Source of the DNA: Galactobacter sp052108535
Lineage (GTDB): Bacteria > Actinomycetota > Actinomycetes > Actinomycetales > Micrococcaceae
Reading direction: 5' to 3'
Length of the DNA: 64,000 nt
Assembly (NCBI GenBank): GCA_052108535.1
Contig: JBQDZM010000006.1
Coordinates: forward strand, 1-64,000
Part shown: piece by piece, positions 52,062 to 61,716 of the stretch
Numbering within the stretch: the stretch's first letter is position 1
Layout of the letters: every line of letters starts with the position of its first letter
The notes under the pieces: model-generated
What the model was told of the DNA's origin: nothing
Database searches by the model: none
The model's input: only the letters and a program-made list of their open reading frames with translations
Program-made: the position numbers and the translations under genes

Positions 52062-53507
52062 ATGAGCGGATATGTGGTCTACGGAGGCGAACAGGCCGCT
52101 GCGGTCGTGGTGCCGGAACTTCAGGACGCGGCGGGACAATGGCGGCGGGCGGCACAGGCGCTGGCCGGGCTCCTGGGGATTAGTGCCAACAGCGTGGAAT
52201 GGGGTGCGCCGGGTGAACCCTCATTAGCCGTGTTCGGAACACAGGTGGGATTGGGAGGGGAACCGCCCTCAGCGCAGCTGCAAGCGCTCAGGTCTGCGTG
52301 CCGTCAGGCGTGGGACGCCGTGGGGCAGCTCGGACGGGTTGCCCATCAGGAGGCGGAGGACTTGGCGAACAAGCTTGACCAGGCGGCGCGCGCCTACGCC
52401 CAGGCTGAGCAGAACGCCATCCAACAGATCGACGTATTCTGCTCGCCGCTTCCGGACACCTTGGGGTGGGATGCCGTCCTGGAACTGGTGCGCGGGCTCA
52501 AGAACCAGGCGCCGCCAGAACAACGCGTCGCGGCGGAAGCATTGGCGACCTTGTTGGGGCGAACGGGGACCGCTCGCGCCGGGGACAACGCGCACGAGTC
52601 GGAATGGCTGGTGACCGCACTCACTGGCGGCTTGGCCGGAGCCATGGGCCTCGCGGGTGTGAAAGGCAGTGGGGGAAAAATCGCGGTACAGGAGCCGCAG
52701 GCGCAGGAACCGGTCGCGGCCACCGGGCTGCCTGGGCTGATCGACCTGCAGATGAAGGCCAATCAGGGCGAGGACGGGTCCGGGGCCATCGTGGTCACGA
52801 GGATGTCCGCGGCAGGCGGTTCAACTGCAGGGGAGGAGGACACCTGGGTGGTGACCGTGCCGGGGACCATCAACACCGGGGACGCAGTGTGGGGTAACCA
52901 GCGGCTGCCGCAGGCCATGGGGTCAGACACGAGTGACGTGGCCCCGGCAGTGATGGCGGCTCTGGACAAGGTAGGCGTGCCAGAGGGGGCCAAGATCGTC
53001 CTCAACGGGCACAGCCAAGGAGGCCGTCACGCCTTGAATCTCTCCACCGACGAGGCCCTTTCCACCAGGTATCGCATCACGGGTGTGGTCACCGCCGGTG
53101 CACCCAGCGGCAGTGCCTCCGTGACGCCAGGCATGACCGTGGTCCAGCTGGAGGACCCGGACGACTCCGTCCCGGGACTGGACGGATCCACGTGGGTGCA
53201 GCCCACCCAGGACCGCTTCCTGGTGCGTTCACGTTCGGAGCCTGCACCGCAGGTGGAGGGCGGCGACCCAGGCTTCTTCGGTTGGGAGCACAAGGGACCC
53301 AATTACAGATCCTTGGCTGAACAGGTTCAGGCCGGAACCGGTCACACGGAACTCAGCGCCGCCGTGGGGGGACTGGGGATCGGAGCAGCGGGCGGCGTCA
53401 CCTCAAAGTCTTGGGTAGTTCCCACCAGCCAGGCCGAACCGCGAACTCCGGCGAAAACCTACGCGGAGCGTCCCCGGGGTGTCAGGAGGAGCGGTCGTCC
53501 TTCCTGA
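52062..53507 (+). CDS. Helical N-terminal domain fused to alpha/beta-hydrolase (GHSQGG), candidate secreted effector
   Basis: The 481-residue protein has an N-terminal 150 residues that are mainly helical (QWRRAAQALAGLLG, then HQEAEDLANKLDQAARAYAQ and AEQNAIQQIDVF), like LXG/WXG export domains. After a Gly/Ala segment an alpha/beta-hydrolase part carries GHSQGG (nucleophile Ser318) and a plausible acidic residue in EDPDDSVPG (about 367-375). A final His lies in WEHKGPNYRSL (about 412). No signal peptide is seen. The WXG-like gene 13 bases upstream suggests a secreted complex. Its 3' end overlaps the convergent holin-like gene by 26 bases. Confidence 0.6.
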   Translation: MSGYVVYGGEQAAAVVVPELQDAAGQWRRAAQALAGLLGISANSVEWGAPGEPSLAVFGTQVGLGGEPPSAQLQALRSACRQAWDAVGQLGRVAHQEAEDLANKLDQAARAYAQAEQNAIQQIDVFCSPLPDTLGWDAVLELVRGLKNQAPPEQRVAAEALATLLGRTGTARAGDNAHESEWLVTALTGGLAGAMGLAGVKGSGGKIAVQEPQAQEPVAATGLPGLIDLQMKANQGEDGSGAIVVTRMSAAGGSTAGEEDTWVVTVPGTINTGDAVWGNQRLPQAMGSDTSDVAPAVMAALDKVGVPEGAKIVLNGHSQGGRHALNLSTDEALSTRYRITGVVTAGAPSGSASVTPGMTVVQLEDPDDSVPGLDGSTWVQPTQDRFLVRSRSEPAPQVEGGDPGFFGWEHKGPNYRSLAEQVQAGTGHTELSAAVGGLGIGAAGGVTSKSWVVPTSQAEPRTPAKTYAERPRGVRRSGRPS

Positions 53508-53901
53508 CCAGGATGGAGTTCAGGATCGCGGAGACGATGGTCACGATGATGGCGCCCAGGATCGCGTCCCAGAAGAAACTATTGATCGTGAACTCGACGG
53601 GGAACCAATTGCTCACCACGGAGGTGAGCCAGAACAGGAACGCGTTGACCACAAAGGTGAACAGCCCAAGCGTGAGGCAGGTCAGTGGCAGAGACAGGAA
53701 CTTCAGCACACCCTTGAGCACGGCGTTGATCACGCCGAAGATCAGGGAGACCAGCAGGAAGGTGAGGATCGAGACGGCGGTCTGCCAGTCCGGGTCCACG
53801 GTCTCACCGGGGCGGATGGTGATCCCTGGGATCAGCCAGGCGGCGACCCACAGTGCGGCGGCGTCGATGAGCAATCGGATCAGGAAACGCATGCCGCCCA
53901 T
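53482..53901 (-). CDS. Phage holin family membrane protein (4-TMS, mycobacterial type)
   Basis: The 139-residue protein has four hydrophobic helices: FLIRLLIDAAALWVAAWLIP, ILTFLLVSLIFGVINAVL, LTLGLFTFVVNAFLFWLTS and DAILGAIIVTIVSAILNSIL. The segment LKFLSLPLTCLTLGLF is conserved in the chromosomal 'phage holin family' group common in Actinobacteria. No phage genes are nearby, so it is a housekeeping member of unknown role. An ATG at 53892 is an alternative start. Confidence 0.85.
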   Translation of the reverse strand: MGGMRFLIRLLIDAAALWVAAWLIPGITIRPGETVDPDWQTAVSILTFLLVSLIFGVINAVLKGVLKFLSLPLTCLTLGLFTFVVNAFLFWLTSVVSNWFPVEFTINSFFWDAILGAIIVTIVSAILNSILVRKDDRSS

Positions 53902-53925
53902 GATCTCAGGTCGTCCTGGGAGCCC

Positions 53926-53975
53926 AATGGGTCGGGCCCTGAGAACCAGGTGTGGTTCTCAGGGCCCGACCCATT
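53926..53975. terminator. Perfect 23-bp stem hairpin, probable terminator of the HtaA gene
   Basis: Arms 53926-53948 and 53953-53975 are perfectly complementary with loop GGTG. It lies about 40 bases beyond the stop of the large minus-strand surface-protein gene and upstream of the holin-like gene. A long U-tract is absent, as is common in high-GC Actinobacteria. Confidence 0.85.
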
Positions 53976-54016
53976 TGCGGCCAGGATGGTGATGGTCAAC
54001 CATCACCCCATGGCGA

Positions 54017-57000
54017 TCACTGGTGTGCGACCTTCTTGCGGCGTGAGCCCAGGTAGCAGACCAGACCGATCAGGACGGCTAGGCCGGACAGGGTCATGGG
54101 GATGACCTCGTCCGCACCGGTGTTGGAGAGCTTGTCCCCGCCGCCGGTACTCCCGGACCCGCCGGCTGCGCCGCCGGAGCCACTGCCCGACGTCGCGTTG
54201 TCACCTGAGTCGTCTCCGTTGCCGGACGGGGTGTCCGTCTTGTCCGGAGCGTCAACGTTCTCGTCGGAGTTGTTGTCTCCGTCGGTCTCGTCTCCCTTGT
54301 TCTCCCCATCGGGAGTTTCCGGGGTTTTTGGTGGCTCCGGTGCGGTGACGGTCAGCGTCGCGGCAACCGTGACGGCGGGATCTCCGACTCCGTTGGAGAA
54401 CACGGCACGGTACTGGGTTCCGGAGGCCGTGAGCTGGGCGCCGGAGACCGTGTAGGTGGCCTCACCCGCACCGTTGATGTCACTCCACTCGCCGTCGCCC
54501 ACGAGCTGCTGCCACTGCACCTTGGGTGCAGGGGTGCCGGACGCTGCTGCCGTGAAGCTGGCGTCCTCACCTGGCTTGACCTCCACAGCCTTGGGCTGCG
54601 CGGTGATCTCCGGGGCCACCCCGTCGCCCGGGACCGGGTTATCAGTCGGGTCGGTGACCGTGAGGGTCGCCGGCTCGGAGATCGCGTCGTCGCCCACTCC
54701 ATTGGAGAACACGGCCCGCAGCTGCAGCCCGGAAGCTCCCAGTGCGACGTCGTCGATGGTGTAGGACGCCTCGATATTCCGAGCCAAGGTGCCCGCGGAC
54801 TCGACATCGGTCCAGTCGCCGTCGGCGATCTTCTGCTGCCACTGCACCGTGGGTGCNNNNNNNNNNNNNNNNNNNNNNNNNNNNNNNNNNNNNNNNNNNN
54901 NNNNNNNNNNNNNNNNNNNNNNNNNNNNNNNNNNNNNNNNNNNNNNNNNNNNNNNNTCTGCGTCGGAGCCCTCAGGAATCGTCACCACCACACCGGCGTA
55001 GTCCGGGTTCACCGTGAACGGATTCAACGTGTCAACGGAGGCACCGTTGAAGGTCGCCACCCTGACGCCCTGACGCGGTTCCAACGGTTCCTTGTCCGAG
55101 GGGTTATCCATTGAGGAGGCGTAACCGGACATGTCCGCCGTCAAGGTACCAACACCGTTCCCGTCGATCGTGAGCACCGGGTTCGTGAAGGTGAACGGCA
55201 CCATGCCGCCGTACATGTTCACCGAGAAGGTTCCTTCCCAGTTCACCGTGGCGCTGCCGTCTGGCATGACCTTGGCCTGGCCACCGGACAGCGACACGAC
55301 CTGCTTACCACCAGAGGCAATGAAGGCCGATCGAGTTTCGTAGGTCGGGGTAGTACGGGTTCCATCGGCAGCCACGTGTTCAATCTTCACGTTGCCTTCA
55401 GCCGCAGAATACGTGCCCGCGCCGCCATCAGAGGCTCCCGCAGTGAAGTACTGCGAACCGCCTACCGGAGGCTTGGACTGCATCTCCTTGGAGATATCCC
55501 ATTCGAAGGTCACGCCGGTGCAGTCCAGCCCCTCCTCGGGGATGGTGGAGCCTGCCTGCACGGTGAGCGTGGCCTCGTCGGAGACGTTCTCACCCACCGA
55601 GTTGGCGATCACTGAGCGGAAGACTGCACCGTTGACTGCCTCGGAAGTCTCGATGGTGAGCTTGTCGCCTTCCACGGTGAACACGTCGTTGCTCTCAATC
55701 GCAACCCACTGGCCGTCCACCTGCCGCTCCCATCGCTGGGACTGGGCGGCAACCTCGGCGGAGACGGGGGCGGTGAATACTGCGGTGTCACCGTCGGCGA
55801 CGTTCAGCGACTTGGGTTGGGAAGCGAAGAGTGGAGCGGACTCCACGTTCACGGTCGCGACGGCGGGGGGCACCTTGCCGGCCGCATTGGAGACCACGGC
55901 GCGGTACTGAATGCCGTTGTCCGCAAGGGACACCTCGGGTGCGTATTCGGCACCCTCGGCGCCCTCGATGTAGGTGAAGCGTGCGTCCGCTGGTCGCTTG
56001 TGCTGCCACTGCACCGTAGTGTCGTCAGCCTCGAACCGGACCGAAAGCTGTGCCTCGCCGGACGCTGCACCCTGGGTCAGTGACACAGTCTGCTCAGCCG
56101 TGGGCTGGGCAGTGATGGTTGGGGTGATGCCGACCAAGTCGTAACGACGCAGAACATGCTCGCCGTCCGAATTCTTGACCTCCATGACGATCGCTCCGTC
56201 GGGAACTACGGTGAACATGCCGTTGCCCTTCCGTGCCCCGGCGTATTCGGGGATGGAGATCAGCTCGACATTCTTCCTGTCCTTCATGACCGAGATGGTC
56301 ATCTGGGTGGAGTCGAGCAGGTAATCGTAACCGCGCTTCTTGTCGGACGCGAAGTGATAGGCGCTGGCCTTGTCCATACCGGCGAACGCCGGAACGGTCT
56401 CGGTCGTCACTTCCCCGTCGACAACGTCGATGTACAGGGCGGTTGAGTCGTTGAACGTGTTGGCATATCCGGTGATCACGGAACCATCGCTTGCCGTGTC
56501 CACAGTCACATATGCCTGGGGATGGGGGACCGCATCAAAATCCAGTGTCGTCCCCGGGATGAACGACGCCTCCCAGGCGCCATCATCCTCAATCAGCCGC
56601 ACGAGCTCGGTGGCGTGGTCGGCGCCATCAACCTTGAACCTGGATCCCGGAGAGAAGATGTAGCTACCGTCGCGGGTGACCGCGCCCGTCAGTGCTGTAT
56701 TTGAGCCAAAGATCCTAGTTTTCTGTGCAGCCGGAAGATTATTGATCTCACCCTTCAGTGTCACCTCGTTCGTCGATTCGACCCAGGTGCCCTGTTCCTT
56801 GGTGAACTTCTGTGCTAAATGCGCGTNNNNNNNNNNNNNNNNNNNNNNNNNNNNNNNNNNNNNNNNNNNNNNNNNNNNNNNNNNNNNNNNNNNNNNNNNN
56901 NNNNNNNNNNNNNNNNNNNNNNNNNNGCGTACGGATCATTTTCATCAAACCCATTTATGGCAGAAAATAGAGTTCCGCTCGTTGGATCGAATGAGGGGTT

Positions 57001-57960
57001 CATCATTCTTGCTGCGGATGGCATATCGTCCCTGCCTAATATTTCGAGCGTCGAAGAATCATAGGCGGTAACCGTCTGCGGAGACCGGTTCTTACGTGGT
57101 ATTTCGAAACCGAGCAGGTAGTCGCCGGAGCTTGCGGAATATAGTTGTCGGGTTTGATCGCTCAGCGGCTCGTAAAGAGCCTCTGCGCTGGGTTCGAAGG
57201 TGGGGGCTCCTTCGCCACCCCAGCGTTCGGACGTCTGAGGCTTGCCGCCTGGTCCGTTGTAAACGATCGTGATCGGATCGCTGGGTGTGCCGGCAGAGTA
57301 CAGCGCCAGGGCGTCGCCCGCCTTGGCGGGGATCTTGCTCCAGGTAGTGGTGCCGTCTTCGGTCTGCGGCTCAGCATCGTAGATGTCCATGACCCCAAAG
57401 ACACCGCTGTGCATCTCGAAGTCGCCGCCGGGATTGTCCTCGGGGCGGCCCCACTGATCACCGCTGATGACCTGCTCGTCCTCGGAAATGGTTAAGGACA
57501 GGTTCTCGAAGGTGGAATCCAATAGGCATATACCACTGTCTTCGCAGTAGGCCTGGAAGTGCACCTTGCCGTCCAGGTCAAGCTTCAGCTCGTTGGTGTC
57601 CGCGTCAAAGGAACCGCTGCTGATCGGGAGTCTGAAGATGTCACCGTCGGCCCATTCTGCACCCCCTGAAGGGGTGGTGCCAGCCTTGGTGATGTAATCG
57701 CGCCAGGACTCTTTGATTCCCCATTCGACGTAGCCGTTGGTGATCTCGGTTGCGGCAATACCTGATTCGTCGGCTGCAGCCGGTTCCGTTGGCAGCGAAG
57801 CTGCGGTGAGGGCTGTGGCGAGCAAGGTGGCAAGCGCTATGGACGTCAGTCTTCGCGCGTGGCGGCTGGGGGGCTTGGAGTGATGTTTTATGACCTGGTG
57901 GCTTTCTCTGGGGTGCTCGTTGACAGCGATAGGTGGTGGGGGCGTATGTATGCGGACCAC
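54017..57960 (-). CDS. HtaA-domain haem-binding-type surface protein with Ig-like repeats and sorting signal
   Basis: I read this as one gene broken by two N gaps; the frame is open on both sides of the 56827-56926 gap, so no separate start at 56764 is needed. In order: a signal peptide (SIALATLLATALTAASLPTE); HtaA domain 1 (from NGYVEWGIKESWRDYI); a beta-propeller-like region (TVTAYDSSTLEILGRDDMPS); two Ig-like domains (SQPKSLNVADGDTAVFTAPV); HtaA domain 2 (VTFEWDISKEMQ); a gap; two more Ig-like domains (VQWQQ repeats); an acidic Gly/Ser linker; and a sorting signal LSNTG with helix and RRKK. HtaA domains bind haem in Corynebacterium. The start (GTG 57960) lacks a clear ribosome site and is uncertain. 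Confidence 0.82.
54857..54956. other. Assembly gap (100 N) inside the HtaA/Ig gene
   Basis: A 100-N placeholder lies between the second HtaA domain and the Ig-like repeats. Repetitive Ig modules on its left side make a collapsed-repeat cause plausible, and the true length may be much larger. Confidence 0.95.
56827..56926. other. Assembly gap (100 N) inside the HtaA/Ig gene
   Basis: A 100-N placeholder lies inside the propeller-like region. The reading frame is open up to both edges, but the frames do not line up across exactly 100 bases, which shows the gap length is nominal. Confidence 0.95.
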
Positions 57961-58114
57961 ACCACCGAGTAGTGATCAGAAATCAAAGGCGTCGCGCTCG
58001 ACGTTGTCCTCATCTCCCGCCTTGCGGGCGAGGTGGTACAGCGTCAGACCGTCGGCCTCGTCAGGTGTGGAAGGGGCACATGTTTCATCGCGATAGAACT
58101 AAGGTGCCCCTTGC

Positions 58115-58133
58115 TCAGATAACTCTAACCTGA
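58115..58133 (-). promoter_or_regulatory. Candidate DtxR/IdeR iron box upstream of the HtaA gene
   Basis: On the minus strand TCAGGTTAGAGTTATCTGA matches 13 of 19 consensus positions, with a near-perfect AGGTTAG left half. It lies about 155 bp upstream of the annotated start and is itself partly palindromic (TCAG...CTGA). HtaA genes of Corynebacterium are iron-regulated by DtxR, which supports the reading. Confidence 0.5.
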
Positions 58134-58241
58134 GGCTCAGAAAGTACTCAACACCTGTCCAGCCTTTGCGTCACGGAAGCATCACGTATTTGCGGCCTGC
58201 TGTGCGCACCGCGGTGGGGTGAGGGCGACTATGGTAAAACC

Positions 58242-59375
58242 ATGTCGGAACCGCACACCTCATCCCTCCCCGTCATCGGCCCGCAGCCCCGTCCGGTCCT
58301 GGGGCAACTGCCCCCGTATGCCGCAGGAAAACCGCCCGCCACCGTTCCGGGGCTGACCTCGTACAAGCTCAGTTCCAACGAGAACCCACTGGAGCCCATG
58401 CCGGCCGTGCTGGACGCCATTCGGGATGCCGCGGCTGTCAATCGCTATCCGGACACCATGTGCACTGCGCTGCGTGAAGAGTTGGCCGGCGTCCTGGACG
58501 TCCCGGCGGATGACATCGTGACTGGCGCCGGTTCCCTCGGTGCTCTGACGCAGATCCTGGCGGCCTTCGCCGGAACGAATGACGACGGCGTCCAGGATGA
58601 GGTGGTCTACCCCTGGCGCTCCTTCGAGGCCTACCCGATCGTCGTGGAGTTGGCCGGTGCTCGTTCGGTCCAGGTGCCCCTGAAGTCTGATGGCTCCCAT
58701 GACCTGGACGCGATGGCCGCCGCTGTGACGCAGAACACGTCCATCGTGATTCTTTGTACCCCCAACAATCCCACCGGCCCCGCCTTGCGGCGCGAGCAGG
58801 TGGAGGAGTTCATCGCCAAGGTCCCACAGGATGTGCTGATCATCGTGGATGAGGCCTACCTGGAGTTCGATACCGAGCCGGAGGCCGTGGACGGAATCCA
58901 GCTGTACCGGGAGCACCTCAATGTGCTGTCCCTGCGCACCTTCTCTAAGGCGCACGGCTTAGCGAATCTGCGCGTCGGGTACAGCGTCGCCCGCCCGGAG
59001 ATCACCAAGCACCTGCGGGTGGCGGCCACGCCGTTCGCCGTGTCGACCGTGGCTGAGCACGCCGCCATCGCGTCGCTGCGCCACCAGGAGGACGTGCTGC
59101 TGCGGGTCAAGGGGCTGGTAGCCGAGCGCGAGCGCGTGGTCGAGGCCCTGACGAGTCAGGGGTGGGATTTGCCGGAGACGCAGGCCAACTTCGTGTGGCT
59201 GCCGCTGGGCGAGAAGGCTGTGGCCTTCGGCGTCGCGGCGGAGCGCCGGGCCCTGTCTGTACGCGTATTTGCCGGTGAAGGAGTGCGGGTGAGCATCGGT
59301 GAGGACGAGGCGAACTCGCGGTTCATCGAACTGGCCGGAGAAGCGCTGCAGAAGCTCCGTGCCAGCAACGTATAA
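58242..59375 (+). CDS. Histidinol-phosphate/aromatic aminotransferase (HisC/Pat family)
   Basis: The 377-residue PLP enzyme opens with PPYAAGKPPATVPGLTSYKL followed by SSNENPLEPMPAV, the HisC-family signature. LCTPNNPTGPALRREQVEEF gives the PLP Asn, VDEAYLEF the Asp/Tyr, and TFSKAHGLANLRVGY the Schiff-base Lys and Arg. Away from a his operon, such genes in Actinobacteria are usually the aromatic aminotransferase Pat (phenylalanine/tyrosine synthesis or breakdown). It precedes a 2-oxoacid dehydrogenase operon in the same direction, 175 bases away. Confidence 0.88.
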   Translation: MSEPHTSSLPVIGPQPRPVLGQLPPYAAGKPPATVPGLTSYKLSSNENPLEPMPAVLDAIRDAAAVNRYPDTMCTALREELAGVLDVPADDIVTGAGSLGALTQILAAFAGTNDDGVQDEVVYPWRSFEAYPIVVELAGARSVQVPLKSDGSHDLDAMAAAVTQNTSIVILCTPNNPTGPALRREQVEEFIAKVPQDVLIIVDEAYLEFDTEPEAVDGIQLYREHLNVLSLRTFSKAHGLANLRVGYSVARPEITKHLRVAATPFAVSTVAEHAAIASLRHQEDVLLRVKGLVAERERVVEALTSQGWDLPETQANFVWLPLGEKAVAFGVAAERRALSVRVFAGEGVRVSIGEDEANSRFIELAGEALQKLRASNV

Positions 59376-59550
59376 CCGAAACGGCATAACTAGGGTCTCC
59401 AAGTATCTCGGAGCGCGGCGCTGGTTCACTCGCCGCGCCGTGCCATGGAAGGGGTCGTCACCGCGCCGCTGACCTGAGTAGGGTGGGCAGCGGCACCGAC
59501 CCACGTGTCAATAACTCAGACGGCATATACGGAACTGGAGGACCGGTTCA

Positions 59551-60693
59551 GTGCAGACACCAGCTACAGGCTCCGGAAGCGATTACATTCAGCTCATGGA
59601 CGCCCAGGGCAACCGGGTGGAGGATCCCACCTACACACCCTGGGTCGCCGACATCGGCGAGGACGAACTGCGCGGTTACTACCGGGACATGTTCCTGGCC
59701 CGTCGCGTGGATGACGAGGGCACGGCACTGCAGCGGCAGGGCGAGCTCGTGCTCTGGGTGCCGCTGAAGGGTCAGGAGGCGGCCCAGGTCGGCGCCGGTC
59801 GAGCCACCGCGGACCAAGATCGACTTTTCCCCACCTACCGTGAACACGCCGTGGCCATGACCCGGGGTGTGAAGATCTCGGAGATGCTGCGCGTCTTCCG
59901 CGGCATCAGCCACGGCGGCTGGAACCCGGAGTCCACCGGTTTCCAGAACTACACCATGGTGCTGGCAGCCCAGACACTGCATGCCGTTGGCTACGGATGG
60001 GGCATCGCCCTGGACCAGGCCGACTGGTCCGCGGAACAGAAGCACCAGGAGGGTTCGGCGGTCCTCGCCTTCTTTGGCGACGGTTCCTCCTCCGAGGGCG
60101 ACGTGCACGAGTCCATGGTCTTCGCCAACTCCTTTGACGCCCCCGTGGTGTTCTTCTGCCAGAACAACCAGTGGGCCATCTCCGTACCGTTCGAGGTGCA
60201 GTCCAAGGTGCCGCTAGTCCAGCGCGCCGCCGGCTACGGCATGCCCGGCATCCGGGTGGACGGCAATGACGTCCTCGCGGTCCTCGCGGTGACGCGCTGG
60301 GCCCTGGACCGTGCCCGCCGCGGTGAGGGACCCGCCTTCATCGAGGCGGTGACCTACCGCCGTGGCGCCCACACCACCGCCGACGATCCCACCAAGTACC
60401 GCACCAGGGACGAGGAACTCGGGTGGGACGAGCGTGACCCGTTGCTGCGCGTGGAGCGCCACCTTCGGGAGCGCGGCACCGACCAGCAATTCTTCGACGA
60501 CCTGGATGCCGAGGCAGACACCATGGCGAAGGAGCTGCGCGCCGCAGCTCTCGCCTTCCCGACCCCCGGCCTGGAGACCGCCTTCGAGAACGTCTACGCC
60601 ACGGCCCACCCGCTGGTGAAGGAAGAATTGGAGCAGTACCGCGAGTACCAGGCCGGATTCGCCGACGCCGCGCAGCAGGAGGGAACCCGATGA
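59551..60693 (+). CDS. 2-oxoacid dehydrogenase E1 component, alpha subunit
   Basis: The 380-residue protein has the thiamine diphosphate motif beginning GDGSSSEGDVHESMVFANSF and ending QNNQWAIS (GDG-x~26-NN), preceded by FPTYREHAVAMTRGVKISEM. YRRGAHTTADDPTKYR is the phospho-loop region typical of the branched-chain/PdhA type. It forms an alpha2-beta2 tetramer with the next gene product. The start is GTG 59551 after GGAGGA. Substrate, pyruvate or branched-chain 2-oxoacids, is not certain; the neighbouring aminotransferase favours amino-acid breakdown. Confidence 0.93.
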   Translation: MQTPATGSGSDYIQLMDAQGNRVEDPTYTPWVADIGEDELRGYYRDMFLARRVDDEGTALQRQGELVLWVPLKGQEAAQVGAGRATADQDRLFPTYREHAVAMTRGVKISEMLRVFRGISHGGWNPESTGFQNYTMVLAAQTLHAVGYGWGIALDQADWSAEQKHQEGSAVLAFFGDGSSSEGDVHESMVFANSFDAPVVFFCQNNQWAISVPFEVQSKVPLVQRAAGYGMPGIRVDGNDVLAVLAVTRWALDRARRGEGPAFIEAVTYRRGAHTTADDPTKYRTRDEELGWDERDPLLRVERHLRERGTDQQFFDDLDAEADTMAKELRAAALAFPTPGLETAFENVYATAHPLVKEELEQYREYQAGFADAAQQEGTR

Positions 60694-61670
60694 GCACGGA
60701 ACGCATGACCCTGGCCAAGGCCATCACCACCGGCCTGGCCTGCGCGCTTGAGGAAGATCCCAAGGTGATGCTGCTCGGTGAGGACATCGGCAAACTCGGT
60801 GGCGTTTACCGCATCACCGAGGGACTGCAGGCCCGCTTCGGAGAACGCCGGGTCGTCGACACCCCGCTGGCGGAGTCCGGGATTATCGGCAGCAGCATCG
60901 GATTGGCCCTGCGCGGTCGCAAACCTGTGGCGGAGATCCAGTTCGACGGCTTCGTCTTCCCCGGCTTCAACCAAATCACCACGCAGCTGGCCAAGATCCA
61001 CATGCGCAGTGAGGGCATCATGAACATGCCGGTCACGATCCGCATCCCCTACGGCGGCGGCATCGGTTCGGTGGAACACCACTCGGAGTCCCCCGAGGCC
61101 TTGTTTGCCCACACCGCCGGCCTGCGGATCATGTCGCCGTCCACACCGAACGACGCCTACTGGATGATCCAGGAGGCCATCGCCAGCCCGGACCCGGTGA
61201 TCTTCTTTGAACCCAAGCGCCGGTACTGGCTCAAGGGTGAGGTGGACCTGGACCATCCCGCACCAGCCGCGGAGAAGGCCCAGGTGGTCCGTCCCGGAAC
61301 CGATGCCACTGTGGTGGCGTGGGGCCCGCTGGTGCCGGTGGCACTCGCGGCGGCGCAGGCCTGCGTCGAGGATGGCCGCGAGGTCGAGGTCATCGACCTG
61401 CGCTCCCTGAGCCCGGTCGATTTCGACACCATCACGGAATCGGTGCAGCGCACCGGCCGACTGGTCATCGCCCATGAGGCGCCCACCTTCGGCGGGTTGG
61501 GAGGCGAGATCGCGGCGCGCGTGAGCGAACGAGCGTTCTACGCGCTGCAGGCCCCAGTCATGCGGGTGGGCGGCTACCACATGCCCTATCCGCCCTCCCG
61601 GGTCGAGGCGCAGTACCTGCCTGACATCGACCGTATCCTCGACGCACTAGACCGCAGTTTCGACTACTGA
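60690..61670 (+). CDS. 2-oxoacid dehydrogenase E1 component, beta subunit
   Basis: The 326-residue transketolase-like protein has GEDIGKLGGVYRITEGLQAR, DTPLAESGIIGSSIGLALRG, RIPYGGGIGSVEHHSESPEA and VIDLRSLSPVDFDTITESVQ, all typical of PdhB/BkdA2. The start overlaps the alpha subunit stop (ATGA). An E2 gene follows after 46 bases. Confidence 0.94.
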   Translation: MSTERMTLAKAITTGLACALEEDPKVMLLGEDIGKLGGVYRITEGLQARFGERRVVDTPLAESGIIGSSIGLALRGRKPVAEIQFDGFVFPGFNQITTQLAKIHMRSEGIMNMPVTIRIPYGGGIGSVEHHSESPEALFAHTAGLRIMSPSTPNDAYWMIQEAIASPDPVIFFEPKRRYWLKGEVDLDHPAPAAEKAQVVRPGTDATVVAWGPLVPVALAAAQACVEDGREVEVIDLRSLSPVDFDTITESVQRTGRLVIAHEAPTFGGLGGEIAARVSERAFYALQAPVMRVGGYHMPYPPSRVEAQYLPDIDRILDALDRSFDY

Positions 61671-61716
61671 GACCCACGCGAGTGAATAACGCTGGCGAGA
61701 ACAAGGAAGAACACGC

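Noticed and set aside
53482..53901. Holin-like gene considered as evidence of a prophage
   Set aside because: Chromosomal four-helix 'phage holin family' proteins are widespread in Actinobacteria, and no other phage genes are nearby.
56764..56764. Possible separate gene start (GTG 56764) between the two parts of the HtaA gene
   Set aside because: The frame is open upstream of this GTG all the way to the N gap with protein-like sequence, so it is an internal codon of one gene.
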